Source of the DNA: Frankia canadensis
GTDB taxonomy: Bacteria; Actinomycetota; Actinomycetes; Frankiales; Frankiaceae
Direction: 5' to 3'
Assembly: GCF_900197875.1 (NCBI RefSeq)
Contig: NZ_FZMO01000390.1
Span: forward strand, 1 to 37,502
Length of the DNA: 37,502 nucleotides
The position numbers were made by a program, and so were the translations under genes. The notes under the pieces were generated by a model. That model was given only the letters and a program-made list of their open reading frames with translations, was not told the DNA's origin and made no database searches. Shown here piece after piece: positions 25,142 through 33,546 of this stretch; positions within the stretch are counted from its first letter, which is position 1; each line of letters starts with the position of its first letter.

Positions 25142-26797
25142 TCAGCGTGACTCGGACGCGGCCGGGCGCGGCCGGGCGGGATCGGCTCCATCCCCACCGC
25201 CCTGGGCGGGCAGCGCCAGGCCGGGCGACGGCGGACCGGGTGGCGGACCGGGCGGTGGACCGGGCGGTGGCACCGCGGCGGTGCCGTCCGTCGCGCGGAT
25301 GGACGGTGGGGTGCGCAGACCGCCGGCGGCGACCCCGACCAGGCAGGCGGCCCCGGCGATCGCCAGCACGAGCCACGGCGTCCACCCGGCCGGCGGGGAC
25401 CATCGCGCGTGCCCGGCGAACCACACCGGACCACGCACACCGACCGCGTAGCGCCGCGCGTTCGCCCACAGGCCCACCAGCTGCACCGTCGCCACCACCA
25501 GCGGCAGCACGACCGGGATCGGCCGCAGCAGCGCGGCGGGCAGCCGCCCCGCTCGCCGGGTCAGCAGTTCACCCGCGGCGAGGGGGAGCAGCACGGCCAG
25601 CGGCAGCAGATACCGCCCATACACCGGGAAGCGCGTCTGCCGCAGGACCAGCACGTCGAGCCCGACGGCCACCGCCGCCGCCCCGACCACCACCGCCACC
25701 AGCCCGAAGCGGGCGCGCCACGGCCCGACGGCCACCGCCACCAGGACGAGGACGCCGACGGCGATCCACCACATCCGGTAGGCATAGGTGGGCATCGGCA
25801 GGCTCGCCCAGCCGAAGACGCCCACCCACTGCCGGGCCCAGGCGTGGGCGTCGGCGGGCAGCGCGTGCAGGCCCGCCCTGGCCAGGTCGGCGCGGGTGTG
25901 CGGGTGGGGCTGGACGGCGCGCTCCCAGGCGAGGGTCGCCGCCACGCCCAGCGCGGCGAGCCCCGCCCAGGCCACCCGGCGCAGGGGCGGGCGGCGGCGC
26001 GGCGCCTGGGCGAGGGCGAGGCCGACCAGCGGCGCGAGCAGCACCCAGAGCGGTCCCGTCGCCCGGGTCAGCGCCAGCAGGGCGCCGACCGCGCCGGCGG
26101 CGGGCCAGGTCCAGCGCGCCGCGCCGTGGGCCCGTCCCATCCGCAGCACCAGCGCGAACAACGCCAGCGCGGCGGCGATCTCGATCCCGTTGGTGCCCAG
26201 CACCGAGCCCATGAACAGCACCATCGGGGACGCGGCGAGCAGCAGCCCGGCGAGGCAGACCGGCCCGGCCCGGCTGTCCCAGACGGCCGCGGTGGCGACG
26301 GCGAGCAGCGCGGCGACGATCGCGGCGCTCACCGCCCGCCCGGTGTACAGCGCGGCGAGCGCGCTGTGCGTGCGCGCCATCGCGGCGCCCGGCAGGGCGT
26401 ACACGTATGGCTCGTAGGTGCCGACGTAGCTCAGCGCCCTCCTCGGGGGCGGGTGGACGTGCGCCCGGTCCAGGCAGGCGGCGGAGCGCCCGTTGCGGAA
26501 CAGGTCGCAGGGGAATCCGGCCGCGCCCGGATCGAGGCCCGCCGGCAGCCGGAAGACCCTGCTGTTGCCGTTGATCCAGGCGATGCGCTCCGCCGCGCCC
26601 GGCTGGCTGCCGAACGCCGGATGGGCGAGCCGGCCGGGCGTGCCCGTCCACTGGCCGGTGCCGGCGCCGACCTCCTTGATGAAGTTCGCCGGCTCGTCGG
26701 GACCGAAACCGGGCGCGTTGCCGCCGACCCAGGACGCGAGCAGCAAGGCGAACCCGGCGACCAGCAGCAGCCGCGTGAGCCGGCCGTCAGCACGCAT
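25142..26797 (-). CDS. DUF2142-type multi-pass membrane protein
   Basis: The 551-residue protein has a first helix at about 8-25 followed by an extracytoplasmic segment beginning GFGPDEPANFIK, in which the DEP motif is reminiscent of GT-C fold glycosyltransferases. About eleven further helices follow, including YEPYVYALPGAAMARTHSALAALYTGR and a large block from 185 to 470. The C-terminal tail is Pro/Gly-rich with repeats of PPPGP (9-12 bp DNA units). DUF2142 proteins are predicted polyprenyl-sugar-using membrane glycosyltransferases; the substrate is unknown. ATG 26797 is preceded by a G-run. The gene is on the same strand as the peptide operon but separated by a promoter, so a functional link is not shown. 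Confidence 0.82.
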   Translation of the reverse strand: MRADGRLTRLLLVAGFALLLASWVGGNAPGFGPDEPANFIKEVGAGTGQWTGTPGRLAHPAFGSQPGAAERIAWINGNSRVFRLPAGLDPGAAGFPCDLFRNGRSAACLDRAHVHPPPRRALSYVGTYEPYVYALPGAAMARTHSALAALYTGRAVSAAIVAALLAVATAAVWDSRAGPVCLAGLLLAASPMVLFMGSVLGTNGIEIAAALALFALVLRMGRAHGAARWTWPAAGAVGALLALTRATGPLWVLLAPLVGLALAQAPRRRPPLRRVAWAGLAALGVAATLAWERAVQPHPHTRADLARAGLHALPADAHAWARQWVGVFGWASLPMPTYAYRMWWIAVGVLVLVAVAVGPWRARFGLVAVVVGAAAVAVGLDVLVLRQTRFPVYGRYLLPLAVLLPLAAGELLTRRAGRLPAALLRPIPVVLPLVVATVQLVGLWANARRYAVGVRGPVWFAGHARWSPPAGWTPWLVLAIAGAACLVGVAAGGLRTPPSIRATDGTAAVPPPGPPPGPPPGPPSPGLALPAQGGGDGADPARPRPAASESR

Positions 26798-27486
26798 GCG
26801 CGACGCCCCCCAACCGGCCGGCGCGGCCCATCATCCCCGGACGGGTGCTGTTCACCCCATGTCCTGACACGTACTGTCCCGACAAGTATGCGCAGCGGGA
26901 GCGCCGGGCGTGCGGCAGGCCGACCGGCGTGAGACCACATCGTGATACTCCCACCGGCTGGGATGGCCGCCGGTGCGCCGCCGGCGTCGCGCGGTGCGCT
27001 GTCGGCGAACCTGGTGCCGCCGATCGCCCGCCGCCCGTGGTGATCGGCGGGGTGATCGGCGGGCGGGCCCCGCGGGAATCCGGTCTCCCCGTTCGGGTAG
27101 GCACGCACGCGACAAACCTGATCCTCTATTGCATTATGTCCTTTATGCGGCTTACCTGCGGTTGAGAAGCTCTGGGTGCTTTTTCCCATCCCAGCGGGCC
27201 GGTCGCTCCCTGGGACACCTTCGGACGTTGCTGTCCAATGGTTACGCGGAATTGGGTGGACGATCACGGAAAGAAACTTGTCGGCCCCTCGGCTCGTTGG
27301 TGAGGGTGCGCATCCTGTCACCACGCGCGATCGGCGAGGTGTCGGCAGCCCGGGCAGTTCCGGCCGCGAGCGGCAGTCGGCCACCAAGGGACAGCGTTGT
27401 CCCGCCATGGTCCAGATCCGCAGGACCACCTCGTCTCACAGGGATATCCCGTCCCGCAGGGCCACCTCATCCCACAAGGAGTGGAC
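26798..27486. other. Long divergent intergenic region, DUF2142 gene / SulP-carbonic anhydrase gene
   Basis: This 689-bp stretch contains no convincing gene; all crossing frames look like shadows. It holds the tandem TGTC-NN-GACA boxes (26860-26884), a 12-bp direct duplication GGTGATCGGCGG at about 27039-27063, a locally AT-richer patch at 27110-27170, and a small stem GGTGA/TCACC at 27299-27322 around TGCGCA. A long 5' leader for the SulP gene is possible. I recognise no riboswitch. Confidence 0.4.
26860..26884. promoter_or_regulatory. Tandem TGTC-NN-GACA boxes
   Basis: Two 10-bp palindromes, TGTCCTGACA (26860-26869) and TGTCCCGACA (26875-26884), are separated by 5 bp (15-bp period). They lie 63-87 bp upstream of the DUF2142 start on the reverse strand, a suitable place for an operator. 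The protein that would bind them is unknown. Confidence 0.45.
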
Positions 27487-30462
27487 ATGACCGCACCGGT
27501 CTCCCCGCCGACCCCGTCGCGGCACAGTCATTCGCCGCCCGCCGTCGCGGCTTCCGCGGACGGGCCGGCTCCCGCGGCGCCGCGCGGGGGATGGCGCCCC
27601 GACCTCCAGGCGTCGCTGGTCGTCTTCGTCGTCGCCCTGCCGCTGTCGCTGGGCATCGCCGTCGCCTCCGGCGCCCCGGTGGCCGCCGGGCTGCTCGCGG
27701 CCGCCGTCGGAGGGCTCGTCGCGGGTGCCCTCGGCGGTGCCCCACTTCAGGTCAGCGGGCCGGCCGCCGGCCTCACCGTGATCGTCGCGAACCTGATCGA
27801 CACCTACGGCTGGCGGGTCACCTGCCTGATCACCGCGGCGGCCGGGCTGCTGCAGATCCTGCTGGGGCTGTGCCGGGTGGCCCGGGCGTCGCTCGCCGTG
27901 TCACCCGCCATCGTCCACGGCATGCTCGGCGGCATCGGGCTGACGATCGTCCTCGGCCAGATCCACGTCGTGCTCGGCGGGAAGGCCGACAGCCACGCCC
28001 TGGAGAACCTGCGGGACATTCCCGGCGCGCTCCTCGACCCGCACGGCCCGGCGACGGCGGTAGGTCTCGCGACGATCGCCGTCATCCTGCTGTGGCCGCG
28101 GCTGCCCCAGGTGGTGCCGGCGGCGATCCGCAAGATCCCGGCGTATCTCGTCGCGGTCGTGGCGGGTACGGCGTTCGCCGGCCTCGCCGGGTTCGATGTT
28201 CCCCGCGTCGACCTGCCCGCCTCCCTGGCCGACGCGGTCGCCCTGCCGGAACTGCCCGATCACGCCTGGTCGGGTGTCGTGCTCGGCATCATCACGGTCG
28301 CGATCGTGGCGAGCGTCGAGTCGCTGCTGTCGGCGGTCGCCGTCGACCAGCTCGCCACCGCCCGCGGCTGGCGCGGCCCCCGGCTCAACCTCGACCGCGA
28401 GCTGGTCGGGCAGGGCTCGGCCAACGTCGTGTCCGGCCTGATCGGCGGCCTGCCGATCACCGGCGTCATCGTGCGCAGCTCGACGAACGTCGCCTCCGGC
28501 GGGCGCACCCGCGCCTCGGCGATCCTGCACGGCGTCTGGATCCTGGCGTTCGCGCTGCTGCTCGGGTTCGCCGTCGAGTGGATCCCGCTGGCGGCGCTGG
28601 CCGGCCTGCTCGTCATCGTCGGGGTGCGCCTGCTCGACGTCTCACATCTGCGCCACGTCCGCCGGCACGGCGAGCTGCCCGTCTACGTGGTGACCCTGAC
28701 CGCTGTGGTCGCCCTGGACCTGCTCAAGGGCGTCGCGCTGGGGCTGCTGACCGCGCTCGCGCTGGTCCTGCGCCGCGTGCTGTGGTCGAGCGTGCGCCTG
28801 GTGCGCTCCGGTGAGCTCTGGCAGGTCGAGGTGGAGGGGACGCTCAGCTTCCTGTCCCTGCCCCGGCTCGCCCGGGTGCTCGGGCGGATCCCGACAGGTG
28901 CGTCGGTGTCCATCGAGCTCATCGTCGACTTCCTCGACCACGCCGCCTACGAGCATCTGCGTGGCTGGTGCGCGAACCACGAGGCCACCGGCGGGACGGT
29001 CGACATCGACGAGATCGGCCAGATCTGGTTCCGCCGCGCCGATCCCGGTGAACGCCGCCGCACGGTCGTCCCGCAGCTGCCGCGCTGGTTCGCACCCTGG
29101 TCGCAGTGGCAGGAGGTGGAGCAGGCCGGTGGCCTGGCGCCGCACGGCGCCGGGCTGATCGAGCACGGCCGGACGACCTCCGTGGACGCGCCGGAACCCG
29201 CCAGGGGAACGGTCTCGGCCCCCTGTCCGACGCCCGGCCGCCTGCCCGCCCACGGCACCGTCCCCGTCGGTGGCGCGATGTCCGCTGATGGCGCGATGTC
29301 CGCTGGTAGCACGGTGTCCGCTGGTGGCACGGTGTCCGCTGGTGGCACGGTGTCCGCTGGTGGCACGGTGTCCGCCAACGGGAGTGGGCCCGCCGCCCTG
29401 ACGGGACCGGCCGATCCGGCGGGACCCGCGGGGACGGTGGCGTTCGACGAGGCGACGGCCCCGCTGCCCGCGGTGGCGGCGCCGCGCCGGCCAGCGTCAC
29501 CCGAGAACGGGGACGCGCCCGACGAGGATGCCGCGGGCGTCGCCGTCCGGGTCGGCTCGATGCTCGTCGGGATCAACGAGTTCCACCGCCGGGCCGCCCC
29601 GCTGCTGCGCGAGACCTTCGACGACCTGGCGGCCGAGCAGCGTCCCGGGGCGCTGTTCCTGACCTGCGCCGACTCGCGGATCGTGCCGAACATCCTGACC
29701 AGCAGCGGTCCCGGTGACCTGTTCACCGTCCGCAACGTGGGGAACATCGTTCCCCGGCCGGACACACCCGCGGTGAGCCCGCCGGGGTCCGCGTCCGACG
29801 CGGCGCCGGGTTCCGGGTCGCCGTCGGGCGCCGGGATGGCGTCGGGGATGGGGATGGCCTCCGGGGTGGGCGTCGCTCCCGGCTCCGCGCCCGTCGCCGC
29901 CGGCCGTGCCCCGTCCGGCGATCTGTCGGTGACGGCCGCCCTCGACTACGCCGTCGAGGTGCTGCGGGTGCCGACGATCGTGGTCTGCGGCCACTCCGGC
30001 TGCGGTGCGATGAACGCGCTGCTCGCCGGCGCGGCCCACGGCGCCGCGGACTCGGCGCTCGCGGGCTGGCTGGCGCACGCCGCGCCGTCGCTGCGCCGGC
30101 TGGCCCCGCCGGGGACGCAGAACCTGCCCGCGGTCGAGCGGCTGGGCCGGGCCAACGTCGCCCAGCAGCTGGAGAACCTGCGTGAGCACCCGGCGGTGCG
30201 CCGGGCACTCGACGAGGGGACGCTCGAGCTCGTCGGCATGTACTTCGACATCGCCAGCGCGCAGATCTCCATCCTCGAGGAGGAGACGGGCGGGTTCGTC
30301 GACCCGGTGGACGCGCTGACGAAGGCTGCCGCCGGGCGCGCCACGCGCCGGCGTTGGGACACACCGGCGAACGGCAGTCCGGTGACCGTGCCGGCCGCGG
30401 CGGCGACACCGCCGAACGGCGGCGGCCGACGTCGCGGCCGGCACGCGTCGACCACCCGGTAG
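27487..30462 (+). CDS. SulP-family anion permease fused to a beta-carbonic anhydrase
   Basis: The 991-residue protein starts at ATG 27487 after AAGGAG. Residues 40-430 are a SulP transporter core with 10-14 helices (LVVFVVALPLSLGIAVASG, then GPAAGLTVIVA and GGLPITGVIVRSSTNVASG). A divergent STAS domain runs at about 441-515. A low-complexity linker of about 170 residues follows, with an 18-bp repeat giving SAGGTV copies. A beta-carbonic anhydrase starts at about 687: CADSR (Cys727, Asp729, Arg731) and HSGCG (His836, Cys839) supply the usual zinc and catalytic residues. Such fusions are known and are thought to move bicarbonate and interconvert it with CO2 at the membrane. A second low-complexity insert, Gly/Ser/Met-rich, lies inside the enzyme domain at about 758-815. 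Confidence 0.93.
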   Translation: MTAPVSPPTPSRHSHSPPAVAASADGPAPAAPRGGWRPDLQASLVVFVVALPLSLGIAVASGAPVAAGLLAAAVGGLVAGALGGAPLQVSGPAAGLTVIVANLIDTYGWRVTCLITAAAGLLQILLGLCRVARASLAVSPAIVHGMLGGIGLTIVLGQIHVVLGGKADSHALENLRDIPGALLDPHGPATAVGLATIAVILLWPRLPQVVPAAIRKIPAYLVAVVAGTAFAGLAGFDVPRVDLPASLADAVALPELPDHAWSGVVLGIITVAIVASVESLLSAVAVDQLATARGWRGPRLNLDRELVGQGSANVVSGLIGGLPITGVIVRSSTNVASGGRTRASAILHGVWILAFALLLGFAVEWIPLAALAGLLVIVGVRLLDVSHLRHVRRHGELPVYVVTLTAVVALDLLKGVALGLLTALALVLRRVLWSSVRLVRSGELWQVEVEGTLSFLSLPRLARVLGRIPTGASVSIELIVDFLDHAAYEHLRGWCANHEATGGTVDIDEIGQIWFRRADPGERRRTVVPQLPRWFAPWSQWQEVEQAGGLAPHGAGLIEHGRTTSVDAPEPARGTVSAPCPTPGRLPAHGTVPVGGAMSADGAMSAGSTVSAGGTVSAGGTVSAGGTVSANGSGPAALTGPADPAGPAGTVAFDEATAPLPAVAAPRRPASPENGDAPDEDAAGVAVRVGSMLVGINEFHRRAAPLLRETFDDLAAEQRPGALFLTCADSRIVPNILTSSGPGDLFTVRNVGNIVPRPDTPAVSPPGSASDAAPGSGSPSGAGMASGMGMASGVGVAPGSAPVAAGRAPSGDLSVTAALDYAVEVLRVPTIVVCGHSGCGAMNALLAGAAHGAADSALAGWLAHAAPSLRRLAPPGTQNLPAVERLGRANVAQQLENLREHPAVRRALDEGTLELVGMYFDIASAQISILEEETGGFVDPVDALTKAAAGRATRRRWDTPANGSPVTVPAAAATPPNGGGRRRGRHASTTR
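29269..29376. repeat. 18-bp in-frame tandem repeat in the SulP-CA linker
   Basis: Six copies of an 18-bp unit, consensus GGTGGCACGGTGTCCGCT. Copies four and five are identical and copy six differs by one base; the first three are diverged. It encodes six residues per copy (GGTVSA-type) between the STAS and carbonic anhydrase domains. Confidence 0.9.
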
Positions 30463-30484
30463 CCGCGCGCGACCCGTCGTGAAG

Positions 30485-33190
30485 CTACGTCCCCGGCGCC
30501 GATGACGCCGTCGGGGACGTGGACGCCGGCGCCGTGCCCGCGGCCGGGTCGGAGTCCGTCGTCGGGCCCGGCGCGGCCGCCGAAGCGTCGCCCGGGGGCG
30601 CCGGCCTCGTCCGCGGCGCGTCGGCGGGAGACAGCCGGGCCAGCATCGGCGGCACGTCGGCCGTGTGCAGAACGCCGAGCGTGCGCGTCGACCGGGTCAG
30701 CGCGACGTAGAGGTCGTGGGCGCCGCGGGCGGACTCGGTGAGGAGTGTGTCCGGATCGGCGATCAGGACCGTGTCGAACTCCAGGCCCTTGGCCTCGCGC
30801 ACGCCGAGGACGACCACCGTTGCGGTGAGGGCCGCACCCGGGCCGCTCTCGGCGGTGGGGACGACCGCGCGGACCGCCGCCGTCAGCTCGGCGATCCGCC
30901 CGGCGGGAACCAGCACGGCGAGCCGCCCGCCGCCGCTGCCGCCGGCCGTGGGGGAGCCGACCGGGCCGGGCGCGAGCCGGGCGAGTTCGGCGAGGACCGC
31001 CTGCCCCACCTGGGCGCCGAGATCGGCCGCGTCGACGCGCAGCCGCCAGGGGCGCTCGCCGACCTCCCGCACCGAGCGCGGCGGCTGCTGCGGCGGGCGC
31101 AGCGTGGCCAGCACGTCGGCGGCGACCGCCATGATCTCCGCGGGGGTGCGGTAGTTGACCGTGAGGGTCTCGCGCCGGGCCGGCGCGCCGACGGCCGGGT
31201 AGGGCGCAAGGACCCGCTCCCACGACGTCGTCCCGGCGGGATCGCTGGTCTGGGCGACGTCGCCGACGATCGTCATCGAGCGGGTCGGGCAGCGGCGCAT
31301 CACCATCCGCCAGGCCATCTCGGACAGCTCCTGCGCCTCGTCGACGACCACGTGGCCGAAGGTCCAGGTCCGGTCGGCCAGCGCGCGTTCCGCGACCGTG
31401 CGCAGGTCGGCATCCTCATGCCGGTCCGCGAGCCGGGTGGCGTCGATCAGGTCGGTGGCCATCATGATCTCGGGGTCGTCCTCGATGTCCCGGGACAGGA
31501 TGTCCAGGACGCCCTGGGCGTAGGCGACGCGGGCGACCCGCTCGCGCAGGGCGGCGGCCCGGGCCGCCTGGTCGTCGTCGCCGAGCAGCTCCGCGGCCTC
31601 GTCGAGCAGCGGGATGTCCGCGGCGGTCCAGCCGCCCATCGGGCGGGGCCGCGGACGGGCGCCGTCGGGTGCCGGCGCGTCAGCCCCGGCCGTCTCCCCC
31701 GCGGCGCCCACCCCTGCGCCGGTGTCGCCGGCTGCGGTCGGGGCGGTGGCGGCGCGCAGCTCACGCAGCCAGTCGTCGTCCGGGTCCGGATCGTCCTCGG
31801 CGAGGGGACGGTGCAGCAGGCGGCGCTCGGCGGCGGTGAGCCGCGGCGCGGCGGCGGCGAGCGTGCCGGGGTCGGCGTAGAGCTCGGCGACGAGCTGGTC
31901 GGGACTCAGGATCGGCCACAGCTCGGCGAGAGCCGCCTGCACCGCCGGGTCGGCGCGCAGCTCCTGGCGCAGCTGGGCGAGGTCGTCGTCGTCGAGCAGG
32001 CTGGTGCCGCCGGAGCCGGCGGGGGCGAGCAGGTCGAAGGCCGCGGGGTCGGCCTCCAGCACCTGCGCGGTGATGGTCTCGGCGGCGTAGCCGTCGGCGA
32101 CCTGGCGGGCGAGCGCGTCGATCACCGCCCGCACGAAGATCGCGCGCGCGTCGTTGTGCAGCTCGCCGGACTCCCGGGCCAGCGCCCGGGCCCGCGCGCA
32201 GGTGCTCCGCTCGAGCAGCAGCAGGCGCTCCTCGGTGTGGATCTCGAAGGTCTGGCCGACCGGCAGCCGCTGGCGGTCGCGCACGGCGGCGGCGATGACG
32301 TCGGCGAGCCCGGCCCGCCCCTTGAGCTCCGCGACGGCCGGCTCCTCGGCGCGGCGCACCGTCACCCCCGGGTAGAGGACCTCGACGGTGGCGCTGACGA
32401 CGCTGGTCTCGCCGAGAGAGGGCAGCACGTTCTCGATGTAGCGCAGGAACGCCTGGTGCGGGCCCACGACGAGCACACCGCTGCGGGCCAGCCGGTCGCG
32501 GTGGGTGTAGAGGAGATAGGCGGCGCGGTGCAGGGCGACGGCGGTCTTGCCGGTGCCGGGACCGCCCTGCACGACGAGGACGCCGCGGTGGTCGGAGCGG
32601 ATGATCCGGTCCTGCTCGGTCTGGATGGTCGCGACGATGTCGCTCATCCGCCCGGTGCGCGCCGCGTTCAGGGTGGCGAACAGCGCCGGCTCGCCGACCA
32701 GCTCCGCCGGGGTGGAGCCGGGCGCGGCGCCGGGCGCGCGGGAGCCGGTCTCGAAGACGTCGTCCTCCAGCCCGGTGACGTCGCGCCGGCGGGTCGCGAT
32801 GTGCCGGCGGCGGCGCACGCCGAGGCGCACGGCGCCGGTCGCCGCGTAGAACGGCCGGGCCGCCGGGGTGCGCCAGTCGATCAGGAGGGGCTCGTAGTCG
32901 GCCGCCTCGTCGAAGATGCCCAACCGCCCGATGTAGCGCCGCTCGCCGTCGTCGAAGTCGAGCCGGCCGAAGCACAGGCCGTTCTCCGCGGCCCGGATGC
33001 GGGCGAGGGTGGCGGCGCAGTCGGCGCTGGCCGCGTCCCGTTCGAAACGGGCTCTGGGAAGGCTCTCGTGCTGTCGGAGAACGCCGCGCAGCCGCGTCGT
33101 GGTACGGCGGCGCAGCTCGTCGAGTCGGTCGTAGAGAGCGGAGACGTACGCCTGCTCGGACCCAATGTCCTCTATTGACAAACCGGCCAC
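30485..33190 (-). CDS. helD: HelD-family RNA polymerase-associated ATPase (UvrD-like)
   Basis: The product, about 901 residues, belongs to the HelD/HelR group that pries open RNA polymerase, releases nucleic acids and, in some actinobacteria, displaces rifamycin. It has an N-terminal coiled arm (SEQAYVSALYDRLDELRRR), the conserved LCFGRLDF and GRLGIFDE block with PLLIDWRTPAARPFYAAT, Walker A GGPGTGKT (209-216), ALHRAAYLLYTHRDRL, DEAQ of motif II (617-620), TIVGDVAQTSD, TVNYRTPAEIM, and a C-terminal KGLEFDTVLI with YVALTRSTRTLGVLH. The tail is Pro/Ala/Ser-rich. The start is probably GTG 33190 (TTG 33181 is an alternative); the open frame continues to 33538 but upstream residues show no similarity. 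It is divergent from the ABC exporter gene. Confidence 0.92.
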   Translation of the reverse strand: MAGLSIEDIGSEQAYVSALYDRLDELRRRTTTRLRGVLRQHESLPRARFERDAASADCAATLARIRAAENGLCFGRLDFDDGERRYIGRLGIFDEAADYEPLLIDWRTPAARPFYAATGAVRLGVRRRRHIATRRRDVTGLEDDVFETGSRAPGAAPGSTPAELVGEPALFATLNAARTGRMSDIVATIQTEQDRIIRSDHRGVLVVQGGPGTGKTAVALHRAAYLLYTHRDRLARSGVLVVGPHQAFLRYIENVLPSLGETSVVSATVEVLYPGVTVRRAEEPAVAELKGRAGLADVIAAAVRDRQRLPVGQTFEIHTEERLLLLERSTCARARALARESGELHNDARAIFVRAVIDALARQVADGYAAETITAQVLEADPAAFDLLAPAGSGGTSLLDDDDLAQLRQELRADPAVQAALAELWPILSPDQLVAELYADPGTLAAAAPRLTAAERRLLHRPLAEDDPDPDDDWLRELRAATAPTAAGDTGAGVGAAGETAGADAPAPDGARPRPRPMGGWTAADIPLLDEAAELLGDDDQAARAAALRERVARVAYAQGVLDILSRDIEDDPEIMMATDLIDATRLADRHEDADLRTVAERALADRTWTFGHVVVDEAQELSEMAWRMVMRRCPTRSMTIVGDVAQTSDPAGTTSWERVLAPYPAVGAPARRETLTVNYRTPAEIMAVAADVLATLRPPQQPPRSVREVGERPWRLRVDAADLGAQVGQAVLAELARLAPGPVGSPTAGGSGGGRLAVLVPAGRIAELTAAVRAVVPTAESGPGAALTATVVVLGVREAKGLEFDTVLIADPDTLLTESARGAHDLYVALTRSTRTLGVLHTADVPPMLARLSPADAPRTRPAPPGDASAAAPGPTTDSDPAAGTAPASTSPTASSAPGT
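30487..30520. terminator. Bidirectional terminator between SulP-CA and helD
   Basis: ACGTCCCCGGCG (30487-30498) pairs with 30509-30520 over 12 bp with one G-T pair, and a 10-nt loop. It starts 25 bp after the SulP-CA stop and overlaps the last codons of the convergent helD gene. Confidence 0.55.
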
Positions 33191-33546
33191 ATCCCTGCTA
33201 TTGTGACGCCGCTTTCCGTGTCCTGTGTTCAGTCCCGACAGGAAGTCTAGCCGGGAAGCCCAGTGGGTCCGCCGTGGGCTTACCTGGAGCGATGGTGCCG
33301 GTGGCCGGTGCCTGCTCGGTAAGCTTGGCGGTCGGTAATGAAGACGGGGCCCGGCGGCGGAGATTTCCCGCGCTTCTGGATGACGGCGGTCCAGAAATCC
33401 GGGTCTTCCTGTGGACCGGTATATCCCGGCCCGGGGCGCCGTCGACAGACGAGAAAACCGTGGATTCCCGGGAATGCCCCCGGAAGACCATGCGGACACC
33501 GCTGAAAACGACGTGCGCGCCAGGACGGGCGCGCACACTGCGCATC
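33191..33546. other. Divergent region helD / ABC exporter
   Basis: It contains an inverted repeat with 10-bp arms and one mismatch (GGGAAGCCCA at 33253-33262 with TGGGCTTACC at 33275-33284) and a 12-bp spacer, about 65 bp upstream of helD. This could be a regulator site. In streptomycetes helR genes carry a rifamycin-associated element in their promoters; I cannot claim a match from memory. Open frames across the region look non-coding. Confidence 0.4.

Noticed and set aside
27100-27480. Possible riboswitch upstream of the SulP-carbonic anhydrase gene
   Set aside because: No conserved riboswitch core recognised; only one small stem is visible.
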